From NCBI RefSeq assembly GCF_002443155.1, contig NZ_CP023667.1:248001-312000 (forward strand): a stretch of DNA of 64,000 nucleotides, read 5' to 3'. The notes under the pieces were generated by a model that was not told the DNA's origin, ran no database searches, and worked only from the letters and a program-made list of their open reading frames with translations. Shown here one piece after another: positions 54,913 through 63,222 of this stretch. The position numbers and the translations under genes are program-made. Each line of letters begins with the position of its first letter. The first letter of the stretch is position 1. The stretch is from Alcaligenes faecalis. GTDB taxonomy: Bacteria > Pseudomonadota > Gammaproteobacteria > Burkholderiales > Burkholderiaceae_B.

Positions 54913-55548
54913 TTATTGTCTGGATTTCTGAATCAGCTCATCTGTCGTCATGACATGAGCGGTGGATACCGCCAGCACTCCCAGGGTGACGCGGTGCACT
55001 TCTTCAGCGGGAATCGTCCCAAAGCCCATATCCGGGTAGTTGTAGGTGCCGGTCGCATCGCAGATGAAAGCCACTTTGTAGCCATGGAACATGGCATCGC
55101 GGGCCGTGGCGTGGCAGCAGTTCTCAGTGGTCACGCCGGTGATCACAACCGTATCGATCTTGCGGGTACGCAGGATGATGTCCAGGTCTGTGCCAAAGAA
55201 CGCGCTGTACCGATGCTTCTTGATGACGACCTCGTCCCCTTGTGGAGCCACTTCGGGGTAAATATCAACGCCAGCGGTCTCATCGACCAGTCCCACCTGG
55301 TTTTGAATCGGAGGGTAAATCTCCCCGAACAGCCCCATATCGCAGCCGTTGCGGCGGTGGGCGTGGGCGGTGAAGATCACTTCCATGCCGGTTTGGCGGG
55401 CATGGCCCAGCAGTTTTTGCAGGCGGGGCATCAACTCCATGCCCATGGGCGTTTCCAGCGGGGCGCCGGGGGCGATGAAGTCGTTTTGCATGTCGATCAC
55501 AATGACCGCCGTGCTGCCAGGATTGATTTGATCAATCTGAATAGCCAT
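54913..55548 (-). CDS. Isochorismatase-family cysteine hydrolase
   Basis: A 211-residue enzyme with the triad D19 (VIDMQNDF), K110/K111 (IKKHRYSAF) and C144 (TTENCCHAT). It hydrolyses an amide or carbamoyl bond in families such as nicotinamidase, ureidoacrylate and N-carbamoylsarcosine amidohydrolases; this one lacks features that pick one substrate. It is divergent from an AraC regulator. ATG 55548 has AAGGAG ahead; an upstream in-frame ATG lacks one. Confidence 0.88.
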   Translation of the reverse strand: MAIQIDQINPGSTAVIVIDMQNDFIAPGAPLETPMGMELMPRLQKLLGHARQTGMEVIFTAHAHRRNGCDMGLFGEIYPPIQNQVGLVDETAGVDIYPEVAPQGDEVVIKKHRYSAFFGTDLDIILRTRKIDTVVITGVTTENCCHATARDAMFHGYKVAFICDATGTYNYPDMGFGTIPAEEVHRVTLGVLAVSTAHVMTTDELIQKSRQ

Positions 55549-55833
55549 CTCATTCTCCTTTGGTTTGCTCAAGGTCGGGCGGCTGTGTAGTTGGTATTGC
55601 CGCTGCCGGTGTCATAGACGTTTTTAGAGTAGGAGGATGGGGCGGATCTGGCTTGGCTGTCCGTGCCATCGTTACGGTTTTTTTGACTGTGCCTGCCATC
55701 TTGCGCAGCGCATCGGCAGCGTGCTGGGGTTGGGTGTTTTCCGGGCTTGTCTGTGCTTGGGGAATGGACGTAATCTTGTTGAAAAACGATTAATCCATCG
55801 GTGCAGAGAGCGCCGATTATGGAGACTGAACCT
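55549..55833. other. Spacer between the cysteine hydrolase and AraC genes
   Basis: A 285-bp gap. A 77-codon frame on the plus strand from 55560 is Gly/Val-rich and has no ribosome site, so I read it as noncoding. The promoters for both divergent genes should be here. Confidence 0.5.
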
Positions 55834-56781
55834 ATGACAGCGATCATAGCGGTCAAGCCCGGAGACAGCTTTGAGCACTGGCACGAGGTCACTTGTAGGC
55901 AGTTTTCACAGACCGAATGCAGCCAGATTGCCCGGCCCCAGTTTCAGGCGCGGGTCACCCTCAATAGTTTTGGTGGTTTGGGTTTGAGCAGCATCTGGTC
56001 TGCCACCCCTCAGGGGGAGGCTATACGGGTGAACAGACGGCAGGCCGATATCCGTAAAGACCAGCGCGACTGTTTCATGCTGTGGCTCATGCTGGATGGC
56101 CATATTCAACTGAGTCAGGACGGACGCTACGTCAGCCTGGGAGCAGGGGATCTGGTACTTCAGGATCAGTCACGGCCTTTTGATCTGGAGCTGGGGCCTT
56201 TGGCTCATGCGGCCATGGTCATGATTCCTCGTCCCTTGCTGGCAACGCGCCTGCCCTCGCTGGGGAATCTGGCTGCGCGCCGTATTGCGGCCAACTCGCG
56301 TCTGGGGCCGATGGCGGGGGCTTTGGTCAAGCAACTGCTTGGTATGGGGGGATCTGCTGAGGACGGCATGGATCAGCGTGTGACGGCTTCGGTGCTGGAC
56401 ATCTTTTCTGCGGTCTTCGAGTCTGAAACTTCTGCGCTTTCTCTGGCCAATCGTCAGGAGCGGCGTCTGGAACAGATCAAGGCTTATATACGGGCGCATC
56501 TGCATGAGGATGCACTGGATGTGGAGCAAATTGCGCGTGCTTCGTCCATGGCGACTCGCACGCTATATCGGCTCTTTGCGCTTGAAGCGACCACCCCTAT
56601 GCAATGGCTGTGGGAGCAGCGTTTGATCCGGAGTTACCGTTTGTTGGAGGAGGGGAAACACAAACGGGTGACCGAGGTGGCCATGGCCTGTGGCTTCAAG
56701 GACCTCTCCCATTTCAGCCGTTTGTTTCAGGCGCGGTTTGGGCAAGCTCCCTCGACGCTAGGATACGCGGTCAGGTCTTGA
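55834..56781 (+). CDS. AraC-family regulator (FeaR-like)
   Basis: A 315-residue protein. An AraC-binding-like N-terminal domain (about 1-190) is followed by the double helix-turn-helix (about 210-310: LDVEQIARASSMATRTLYRLF and VTEVAMACGFKDLSHFSRLF). ATG 55834 has GGAG 9 nt upstream; ATG 55819 is an alternative. It probably controls the divergent cysteine hydrolase gene. Confidence 0.87.
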   Translation: MTAIIAVKPGDSFEHWHEVTCRQFSQTECSQIARPQFQARVTLNSFGGLGLSSIWSATPQGEAIRVNRRQADIRKDQRDCFMLWLMLDGHIQLSQDGRYVSLGAGDLVLQDQSRPFDLELGPLAHAAMVMIPRPLLATRLPSLGNLAARRIAANSRLGPMAGALVKQLLGMGGSAEDGMDQRVTASVLDIFSAVFESETSALSLANRQERRLEQIKAYIRAHLHEDALDVEQIARASSMATRTLYRLFALEATTPMQWLWEQRLIRSYRLLEEGKHKRVTEVAMACGFKDLSHFSRLFQARFGQAPSTLGYAVRS

Positions 56782-56868
56782 ACTTTGCTTGTTCAAGCGG
56801 CTTTATATCCAGGCTGGTTGTTGTGGCGGACCAATGCTTGCTGGCTGACTCACTCGATCTTCATGAAT

Positions 56869-56930
56869 GTAAAGTTTACTTTACTTATTGACGGGTTGTT
56901 TTGACTTCTGTAAAGTCAGGTTTACTTTAC
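56869..56930. promoter_or_regulatory. Two GTAAAGT/ACTTTAC dyads before the small membrane-protein/XRE operon
   Basis: GTAAAGTTTACTTTAC (56869-56884) and GTAAAGT-N7-ACTTTAC (56910-56930) share 7-bp arms, with starts 41 bp (about four turns) apart. They precede the operon containing the XRE gene and are likely its autoregulatory sites. Confidence 0.7.
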
Positions 56931-56946
56931 ATTCAGGTGCTCAAAC

Positions 56947-57357
56947 ATGCTCACCAACAGCAATTCCTCTTCTACGCCATCAGCAGGCCGCCGCTATCTG
57001 ATTCGCACTTTGCTCTTTATGGGCGTGTATATCCTGGTCAATGCCTTGACCATTGTGGGGCTGTTCGACAGCCTGCTGGGTCGACCTGTTGGTTGGCTGA
57101 TTGCCATTGCCGTTGCCCTGCCGGTTGCCGGGCAAGTCTGGGCCACCTTGCGCTTAATGGCGCAAAGCGATGAGTTCGTGCGGGTGATTGTGGCTAAATG
57201 CTTTGTGCTGGCCGCCGGTGCGACTCTGACCTTGTGGACAGCCTGGGGTTTTGGGGAAACCTACGCTGCTGCGCCCCATATTCCTGCCTGGCTGATTTAC
57301 CCCTTCTTTTGGGCTGTCTTCGCCCTGGTTTCACCCTTTGTCCGGACTAGCGATTAA
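56947..57357 (+). CDS. Small inner-membrane protein of unknown function
   Basis: A 136-residue protein with four membrane segments (about 22-40, 48-66, 80-100 and 112-130). No catalytic motif is visible. Its stop codon abuts the ATG of the XRE gene, so the two form an operon. The pairing of a short multi-pass protein and a 67-residue XRE repressor recurs in proteobacteria, but the role is unknown to me. Confidence 0.7.
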   Translation: MLTNSNSSSTPSAGRRYLIRTLLFMGVYILVNALTIVGLFDSLLGRPVGWLIAIAVALPVAGQVWATLRLMAQSDEFVRVIVAKCFVLAAGATLTLWTAWGFGETYAAAPHIPAWLIYPFFWAVFALVSPFVRTSD

Positions 57358-57561
57358 ATGAAAAACCGATTGCGTGTATTGCGGGCCGAGGCGAACTGGA
57401 CGCAGGCAGAGTTGGCAGAGCGCTTGGGTGTGTCCCGGCAGGCGGTGAATGCGCTGGAAACGGGCAAACATGCGCCATCTCTGGATCTGGCCTTCAAGAT
57501 CAGTGCCGTGTTCGGGCAGACCGTAGAAGAGATTTTCGAGAACCCGTATTGGGACTCCTGA
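57358..57561 (+). CDS. Short XRE-family regulator
   Basis: A 67-residue protein that is almost entirely a helix-turn-helix: LRVLRAEANWTQAELAERLG, then VSRQAVNALETGKHAPSLDL, with a C-terminal VEEIFENPYW. It has no sensor domain. It starts directly after the membrane-protein stop and probably binds the GTAAAGT dyads upstream. Confidence 0.88.
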   Translation: MKNRLRVLRAEANWTQAELAERLGVSRQAVNALETGKHAPSLDLAFKISAVFGQTVEEIFENPYWDS

Positions 57562-57596
57562 GTCTGGACGGGGATTGCACCCTGGGTGACACTGTG

Positions 57597-57627
57597 GCTT
57601 GTTGATGCCTCCTGGACATCAACAAGC
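57597..57627. terminator. Hairpin between the XRE and SDR genes
   Basis: GCTTGTTGATG and CATCAACAAGC form a perfect 11-bp stem with a 9-nt loop between convergent genes. A clear T run is absent on either side. Confidence 0.5.
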
Positions 57628-57697
57628 GGGTGTCGAAAAAAGCCAGTGTTCAAACTTGAAGCAATGATCTTGCAGTCTCAAGTACTGGCTCGTTTTC

Positions 57698-58471
57698 TTA
57701 CTTGGTGGTGTAACCACCGTTGATCAGAATGGTCTGGCCGGTAATCCACCAGCCATCGCTGACCAGATGACGAATGAAAGGCACGACATCTTCAATGTCT
57801 GTCAACCCGGTCTTGGAGTAGGGGGACAGGGCGGCGGCAGTCTTGTGATAGGCCACGGCATCTTCACCTTCGGCAGGATAGAAGAAGGGTGTATCCATAG
57901 GGCCAGGGCCAACTGCCGTGACGGAAATACCGCGTGCGCCATACTCTTTGGCGGCAGCGCGGGTGTAGTGTTCTACCGGCGCTTTGGTGCCAGCATAAGC
58001 GGCGTAAAACGGGGTGAAAGCCCCCAGTAGGGACGTGACCAGGGTGCAGACTTTGCCATTGTCCTGCACGTGTTTGCCGGCTTCTTTCAGGAAGAAAAAA
58101 GCGGTTTTGGAGTTGATGTCGCTCATCTCCTCGTACTCGGCTTCGCTGACTTCGGTCAGTGATTTTTTCAGTACCTTGCCGACCGTGTTGATGGCGATAT
58201 CGGGGCGGCCAATGGCGGCGACGGTATCGCTAAACAGTTTTTCCATGGCACTGGCCGAACGCAAGTCGGCCTGGAAGGCGACGGCTTGTGCGCCAGCGGC
58301 CTGGATGGCTTTGACAGTGGCTTCGGCAGCCGCTTTGGAGCTGTCGCTGTTGTAGTGAATGGCAATGGCGCGCGCCCCTTGTTCTGCCAGGTCGCGGGCG
58401 ATCAGGCCACCCAGATTCTTTGCTCCGCCTGCAATCAGAACGGTTTTACCTTTGATGCTGTGCTTTGCCAT
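57698..58471 (-). CDS. Short-chain dehydrogenase/reductase
   Basis: A 257-residue classical SDR. The cofactor loop is GGAKNLGG (15-22). Catalytic S147, Y159 and K163 (YAGTK) and N120 are present. The usual NNAG motif reads NTVG (95-98). It is divergent from a LysR regulator 193 bp away, the probable controller. The substrate is unknown. Confidence 0.92.
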   Translation of the reverse strand: MAKHSIKGKTVLIAGGAKNLGGLIARDLAEQGARAIAIHYNSDSSKAAAEATVKAIQAAGAQAVAFQADLRSASAMEKLFSDTVAAIGRPDIAINTVGKVLKKSLTEVSEAEYEEMSDINSKTAFFFLKEAGKHVQDNGKVCTLVTSLLGAFTPFYAAYAGTKAPVEHYTRAAAKEYGARGISVTAVGPGPMDTPFFYPAEGEDAVAYHKTAAALSPYSKTGLTDIEDVVPFIRHLVSDGWWITGQTILINGGYTTK

Positions 58472-58664
58472 GATGACTCCTTGCTAGTGTGGGCTGCGGG
58501 CTGCAAGCCGTTTCGTTTTTCCATGATATAAGTCGATGAAATTGTTTAAATCATCCAGTTCTGACATCATTTGTCTGAAAAAACGAACAATCAGCATCGC
58601 TGCTTGAGCAGACTGAGGCTGGCGATTCGCCCTGCGTTTTGCTGCTGCTTATCTGGAGAAGGCC

Positions 58665-59564
58665 ATGGACCGCATTGACCTGTTTCGCATCTTTACGCGG
58701 GTCGTGGAGTGCGCCAATTTCACCCGCGCAGCGGATACCTTGGGTATGCCGCGCTCTTCCGTGTCGACGGCCATTCAGGAGCTGGAGGGCCGAGTGGGGG
58801 CGCGCTTGCTGAATCGCACCACGCGCAAAGTAACGGTCACGCAAGATGGGGCGGCCTTCTACGAGCGTTGCCTGCGCGTGATTGCCGATGTGCAGGAAAC
58901 CGAGAACCTGTTTCGCCAGGCCAGTGTGGGGCCAACGGGCACAATCAAGGTGGATGTGCCGGGGCGGGTAGGTCGCCTGATTGTGGCGCCTGCGTTGCCA
59001 GAGTTTCTGGAGCGCTATCCGCATGTCCATGTGCATCTGGGCGTGACGGACCGCGAGGTGAACTTGATCGAGGAGCAGGTGGATTGTGTACTGCGGGTGG
59101 GGCCCTTAAGTGATTCGGGCCTGATCGCCAGAAAGATGGGTAGCTTGCCCTTGATCAATGTGGCCAGTCCCGCCTATCTTGCCCGGTATGGCATGCCCCA
59201 GACGCCTGCGGATCTGGACAACCATCAAGTGGTACGTTATGCCTCGCCCACCAGCGAACGTGTGGCTCCTTGGGAATGGATGGAGCAGGACAAGCGTCAG
59301 GTGCTGGATCTGCCAGGCCGCGTAACGGTGAATAATGCCGAAGCGTATATCGCCTGTTGTTTATCCGGCCTGGGGTTGATCCAGATTCCTGCCTACGATG
59401 TACAGGCGCACTTGCAGGCAGGTGAATTGGTGGAGGTGCTGCCGGATCACCGTGCCGCGCCTATGCCCATGTCCTTGCTGTATTTGCATCGCCAGCACTT
59501 GTCGCGCCGCTTTCAGGTGTTTGCGGATTGGCTGGAAACCTTGCTGCACCATTCCGCCTTGTAG
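58665..59564 (+). CDS. LysR-family regulator (CrgA/DsdC-like group)
   Basis: A 299-residue protein. The helix-turn-helix is at about residues 4-60 (NFTRAADTLGMPRSSVSTAI), with the effector domain from about 90. GGAGAAGG lies just ahead of the ATG. It is divergent from the SDR gene, its likely target. Confidence 0.9.
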   Translation: MDRIDLFRIFTRVVECANFTRAADTLGMPRSSVSTAIQELEGRVGARLLNRTTRKVTVTQDGAAFYERCLRVIADVQETENLFRQASVGPTGTIKVDVPGRVGRLIVAPALPEFLERYPHVHVHLGVTDREVNLIEEQVDCVLRVGPLSDSGLIARKMGSLPLINVASPAYLARYGMPQTPADLDNHQVVRYASPTSERVAPWEWMEQDKRQVLDLPGRVTVNNAEAYIACCLSGLGLIQIPAYDVQAHLQAGELVEVLPDHRAAPMPMSLLYLHRQHLSRRFQVFADWLETLLHHSAL

Positions 59565-59594
59565 TGTGGGGCAATAGGCAGCAAGGAAAAGCTG

Positions 59595-60734
59595 TCAGGG
59601 ATAAAACAGCAGCAGCCCGAACACCGCGAACACCATCAGGTGCATATAGCCTTGAATGGGGGAGGTTCGCTTGCCGCTAAAGCTCAAGATGCTGAGCAGT
59701 GCCGTGATCAGAAACAGCACGATTTCCGTATTGCTGATGCCCATGATCACTTGTTTGCCGGTGATCAGGCCAATCATCAGCACCACCGGCACCGTCAGTC
59801 CCACGGTAGAGACGAAGGCACCCAGACACAGATTGATGGCGCGCTGCATTTCATTGTTCATGGCCGCCTTGATGGCGGTAATGGACTCCGGGGTGAACAC
59901 GATAATCGCGATCAGCACACCGCCGACAGCAACGGGGGCGCCCGAAGCGGCGATACCGTAGTCCGTCACAATGGCCAGATCGTGTGCCAGCAAGACGATA
60001 GGCAAGATCAGGGCGATCAGCACCAGGCTGCGTATCAGCATGGCGCGGGTCGCTTGAGGATCACGCGGTGCGGGTGCCGCATCTTCAGCGTTCTGCACTG
60101 CCTGGTTGGGCTGTACATAGTCATGACGGTGGCTGCCCATTTGCAGATACAGGAAGATGGCATAAACGAGACCTGTCAGGACCGCAATGCCGGTGGCCTG
60201 GGTCGTGCTGAACTCGCCTGCCGTGCTGGTGTAGTTGGGCAGAATCAGGCCCACACTGGTCAGCAAGACGATCATGGACAAGTAGGTGTTGGTGCCTTGG
60301 CGGTTGAACTCCTGGTCGCCATTGCGCGCTGCGCCGGCAATCAGACACAGCCCGGTGATCAGGTTCAGGATGATCATCATCACGGCGTAGATTGAGTCCC
60401 GACCTATGGTGGGAAAGTCACCTGGCCCCAGCAGGACCGAGGCGATCAGAATGACTTCGATCAGCACAATGGACAGGGTCAGGATCAGGGTGCCGTAAGG
60501 CTCGCCCAACTGATGGGCCAGGTGGTCGGCTTCACGGACCACCCCAAATGAGGCCGCCAGAATGGTCACGAACAGCACCAGAAAGACGACGGCCGCCGTG
60601 GTGCCGTTCAAGGAATCTCCCAGCCACTGCCCGCCAAAAATCATGAACAGGACAACAATGGACCAGGAACCGAGCAAGCGTAGCCAGGTGATGGGAGTAA
60701 TGAGCTGAGTTGAGGGTGATGCAGGGTGGGCCAT
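59595..60734 (-). CDS. chaA: ChaA-type calcium/proton antiporter
   Basis: A 379-residue inner-membrane CaCA-superfamily antiporter with about 11 segments that extrudes Ca2+ (or Na+/K+) for protons. The repeat motifs are LGEPYGTLILTLSIVLIEVI (first half) and VFTPESITAIKAAMNNEMQR (second half), each with the key acidic residue. The central loop is His/Ala-rich. Confidence 0.92.
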   Translation of the reverse strand: MAHPASPSTQLITPITWLRLLGSWSIVVLFMIFGGQWLGDSLNGTTAAVVFLVLFVTILAASFGVVREADHLAHQLGEPYGTLILTLSIVLIEVILIASVLLGPGDFPTIGRDSIYAVMMIILNLITGLCLIAGAARNGDQEFNRQGTNTYLSMIVLLTSVGLILPNYTSTAGEFSTTQATGIAVLTGLVYAIFLYLQMGSHRHDYVQPNQAVQNAEDAAPAPRDPQATRAMLIRSLVLIALILPIVLLAHDLAIVTDYGIAASGAPVAVGGVLIAIIVFTPESITAIKAAMNNEMQRAINLCLGAFVSTVGLTVPVVLMIGLITGKQVIMGISNTEIVLFLITALLSILSFSGKRTSPIQGYMHLMVFAVFGLLLFYP

Positions 60735-60780
60735 CGTGGATGCTCCGCCAAAGAGGTAGGGCCGTCCCTGTGCTGAAAAA

Positions 60781-60809
60781 GCAGATCCAGGTCGTCCTGG
60801 ATCTGTTTT
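60781..60809. terminator. Hairpin with T runs upstream of chaA
   Basis: CAGATCCAGG-TCGT-CCTGGATCTG is a perfect 10-bp stem. On the minus strand it is followed by CTTTTTC, 45 bp before the chaA start; on the plus strand TTTT follows. It may terminate the upstream AraC-type transcript or act as an attenuator of chaA. Confidence 0.6.
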
Positions 60810-61044
60810 GAATTGAACTATTCAAGTAGCCACGATTTTATCACCTGGGCCTCAAGCGGCAAGTGTGGCCTGCCTGAAACCGGATTTTTTGTGGCGGGGA
60901 GCCATCTTTTTCTGTATTCAGGCAAGATGCTGCGGGGAAGGGGCGGGCTCTTCTACTTATCTTCCTGACATGGCGTTCAAGCAGTTTGCATTTTCAGGGG
61001 TTGCTTGCAGCTATCCAATGTTCGCATCCATTTTGGATCGCTAT
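60810..61044. other. Gap between the ChaA leader hairpin and the AraC-type gene
   Basis: About 235 bp with no convincing gene. A 66-codon frame (60865-61065) has no ribosome site and overlaps the end of the next gene. Confidence 0.5.
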
Positions 61045-61974
61045 TTACGGCGGACACCAACCTGATGAAAAAACAGGCGGTCCCATGGAGCGGACACAAG
61101 CCGCGTTTTCTGTATAGGGTTTGTTCTTTTCAATAGCCTGCCTGAATTTTCCAGGGGCCACACCCGCATAGGCTTTGAATGCGGTAGAGAAATTGGCCGG
61201 GCTGGAGAATCCTAAATCAGTCGCAATGACATCAATTTTCAAGGCTGTGGTTTTCAGCAGATATTCGGCCCGATACATGCGTTGCAATCGGATATAACTG
61301 CTCACACTCAAGCCAAAATTGCGTTGAAATATATTCATGATTTTTCGACGTGAAATCTTGAACATATCGCACAGTTCTTTCTGGCTGGGAGGCGAGCCCA
61401 GATTGGCATCGATGGTCTTTTGAATCGCGTGGATCAGCATGCTGGTTTCGGCAGTGGTGCTGGGGCGCTGGCTTGGAGTCTTGCCCGAGATCACTGCAGG
61501 TGTCATTTGTTTGGGACAGCGCAAGGGAACGTTGATCCGCTCTTTGACCTCGTCTACCGCATACGGATTGCCAATGTAATCAACCGCTCCTGCCTTTAAA
61601 AAAGCGACGCATTCCTCACTGCTGCCGTCCATGCGCGAATCCAGAATAATAATGGGGATTTGGGCGGTGGCTTTTAATCCTTGCAGCATATGAGTCAAGG
61701 ACAAAGCATCAATCCCCGTCAATTGCTTATCCAGCAGGATAAGTTCCGGTAGCGTTAACTGGGCCTTGGTATATCCTTGCACTCCGTCAGCGGCAACAGA
61801 AACCCGAAAAGCACCAGCCAGCAGGGATTGAAGAAGTTGTTCGTGCTGTCGAGTGTTATTGGAGATCAGCAGAATCCTGATTTTTTGATCTGGCTGATAC
61901 TTTATAGTGGCGTATTTGTTCAATATAAAGCCCCGCGCCCTTCTTCTGACGAAGACGGCTACCTTTACTGGCAT
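61045..61974 (-). CDS. AraC-family regulator with a degenerate receiver domain
   Basis: A 309-residue protein. Residues about 32-150 resemble a response-regulator receiver with the phospho-acceptor D82 (LILLDKQLTG) and S113 (ILDSRM). The acidic pair at its start is replaced by S38-N39 (LLISNN) and the conserved Lys by N136 (DYIGNP), so ordinary Mg2+-dependent phosphorylation is doubtful. The AraC helix-turn-helix pair is at about 190-290 (KELCDMFKISRRKIMNIF, then IDVIATDLGFSSPANFSTAF). No histidine kinase is adjacent. The start is uncertain; TTG 61923 would remove an odd Arg-rich leader. Confidence 0.82.
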   Translation of the reverse strand: MPVKVAVFVRRRARGFILNKYATIKYQPDQKIRILLISNNTRQHEQLLQSLLAGAFRVSVAADGVQGYTKAQLTLPELILLDKQLTGIDALSLTHMLQGLKATAQIPIIILDSRMDGSSEECVAFLKAGAVDYIGNPYAVDEVKERINVPLRCPKQMTPAVISGKTPSQRPSTTAETSMLIHAIQKTIDANLGSPPSQKELCDMFKISRRKIMNIFQRNFGLSVSSYIRLQRMYRAEYLLKTTALKIDVIATDLGFSSPANFSTAFKAYAGVAPGKFRQAIEKNKPYTENAACVRSMGPPVFSSGWCPP

Positions 61975-62537
61975 TGCTCAAGTAGCCAATTTCTTCAGAA
62001 TACAGACTCAATGAATAGATAAAATCTATCGATATGATTCGTACGGCAGACATAACATTCTGTATCAATGGAAAAAGTAAATTTTCAAAATTGCTCATTG
62101 CATTTCATTTTTGGCAGGCGGCATGCCGAAAGCCCGAAACCCGGGCCCCTAGCCGGACCCAAATGTCCAATCTCAGGAATGCTACGCTGGCGTATCGGTG
62201 AATTTTTTTGGCAGGAGAAGGCGTGATTCTACGGCTTTACACCTGAAAGCAGGACTAAGTTCAGGCTGGCCAGCCTTGGTTTTGCCCGCATGAGTGTGCA
62301 TCCGGATGAGCTTGTCCGTTGCGGATTGTGAAGCTGTTTTTGTGATGATTCAGCGAAGCAGGAAGCGCAGTCAGTAACAAGGCGTTTATTTGCCGCTTCT
62401 TTGTTGGATTTTGACCAATTTTCAAGGTCTGTTTTTGATGATTGATATGGTTTTTAGATCGGTTTTGATATGGCGTGTTTGAATCCTTCAGAGGACGTGG
62501 GGAAGGTTTGAAGACCGTAAACCAAGCAGAGAACAGG
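61975..62537. other. Long gap without a supported gene
   Basis: About 560 bp. Short frames on the minus strand (up to 91 codons) lack ribosome sites and family features. The left part is AT-rich and should carry the promoter of the AraC-type gene. Some GC-rich symmetric sequence occurs near 62125-62160. Confidence 0.55.
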
Positions 62538-62580
62538 AAGGGCGGGACAAGCTTGATCAGCCTTGTCCCGCCCTTGTTTT
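62538..62580. terminator. Strong terminator hairpin downstream of the isomerase gene
   Basis: AAGGGCGGGACAAG and CTTGTCCCGCCCTT form a perfect 14-bp stem; TTTT follows on the plus strand. It lies 34 bp beyond the stop of the leftward isomerase gene and could work in either direction. Confidence 0.75.
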
Positions 62581-62613
62581 AAAAGCAGCTTGAGTGGATC
62601 TGGGGAGCCGGTG

Positions 62614-63222
62614 TCAAGCCGGCGCAAGATCCAAAGTGATGGTCTCGTCCAGCATATCCAGTCTGTCTTGCCCCCAGAAAAGCTCGCCCTGGTACACATA
62701 GGTGGGTGAACCGAAGACCCCGGCTGCAATGGCCTCTTCAGTATGGGCTTGATACTGCTTTTGCATCAGCGGTGCCTGCTGCAGCCAGTACTCCGCGTCC
62801 AGCTGGCACGCCTGCAAGATCCTGGCCAGTTGGGCTGGGTCGGCAATGTTCTGCTCCTCGCACCATTGGGCTCGCAAAATGGCTTTGTACAGATCCAGCA
62901 CCGGCAAGCCAGCCCGATCGATTGCGATCACCAGGGTGGAAGCCAGGGTGGCGTCTGGGCACATGAAGCGCGGTGTGGGGTTCACGTGTATGCCCAGTTT
63001 GCGACACCAGCGCTGCAGCTCTGCAATGCGATAAGCCTGCCGTTCGGGCGAGCGCTGTCCCAACAGAACACCGCCCGTCCGGGCATAGACCTGAGGCAAG
63101 TCCACGGGTTTGTAATGGATAGGGATGCCATGTTTATGGGTGATCGCCTCCAGCCGGTCGGCCCCCAGGTAGGCCCAGTCCGAATTCATCCAGAAGTAGT
63201 AGTGAATACCGGGCGTGTTCAT
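62614..63222 (-). CDS. DsbA-fold protein, 2-hydroxychromene-2-carboxylate isomerase / kappa GST family
   Basis: A 202-residue thioredoxin-fold protein without a CxxC motif. Seen: HYYFWMNSDWAYLGADRLEA at the start (the Ser that binds glutathione in the family lies here), HYKPVDLPQVYARTGG, and the cis-Pro region GVFGSPTYVYQGELFWGQDRL. It would isomerise an aromatic-degradation intermediate with glutathione; the exact substrate is inferred. The MHS transporter gene overlaps it by 4 bp. Confidence 0.88.
   Translation of the reverse strand: MNTPGIHYYFWMNSDWAYLGADRLEAITHKHGIPIHYKPVDLPQVYARTGGVLLGQRSPERQAYRIAELQRWCRKLGIHVNPTPRFMCPDATLASTLVIAIDRAGLPVLDLYKAILRAQWCEEQNIADPAQLARILQACQLDAEYWLQQAPLMQKQYQAHTEEAIAAGVFGSPTYVYQGELFWGQDRLDMLDETITLDLAPA

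Noticed and set aside
55560..55793. 77-codon hydrophobic frame upstream of the AraC gene
   Set aside because: It lies in a divergent promoter region without a ribosome site and its composition is Gly/Val-biased.
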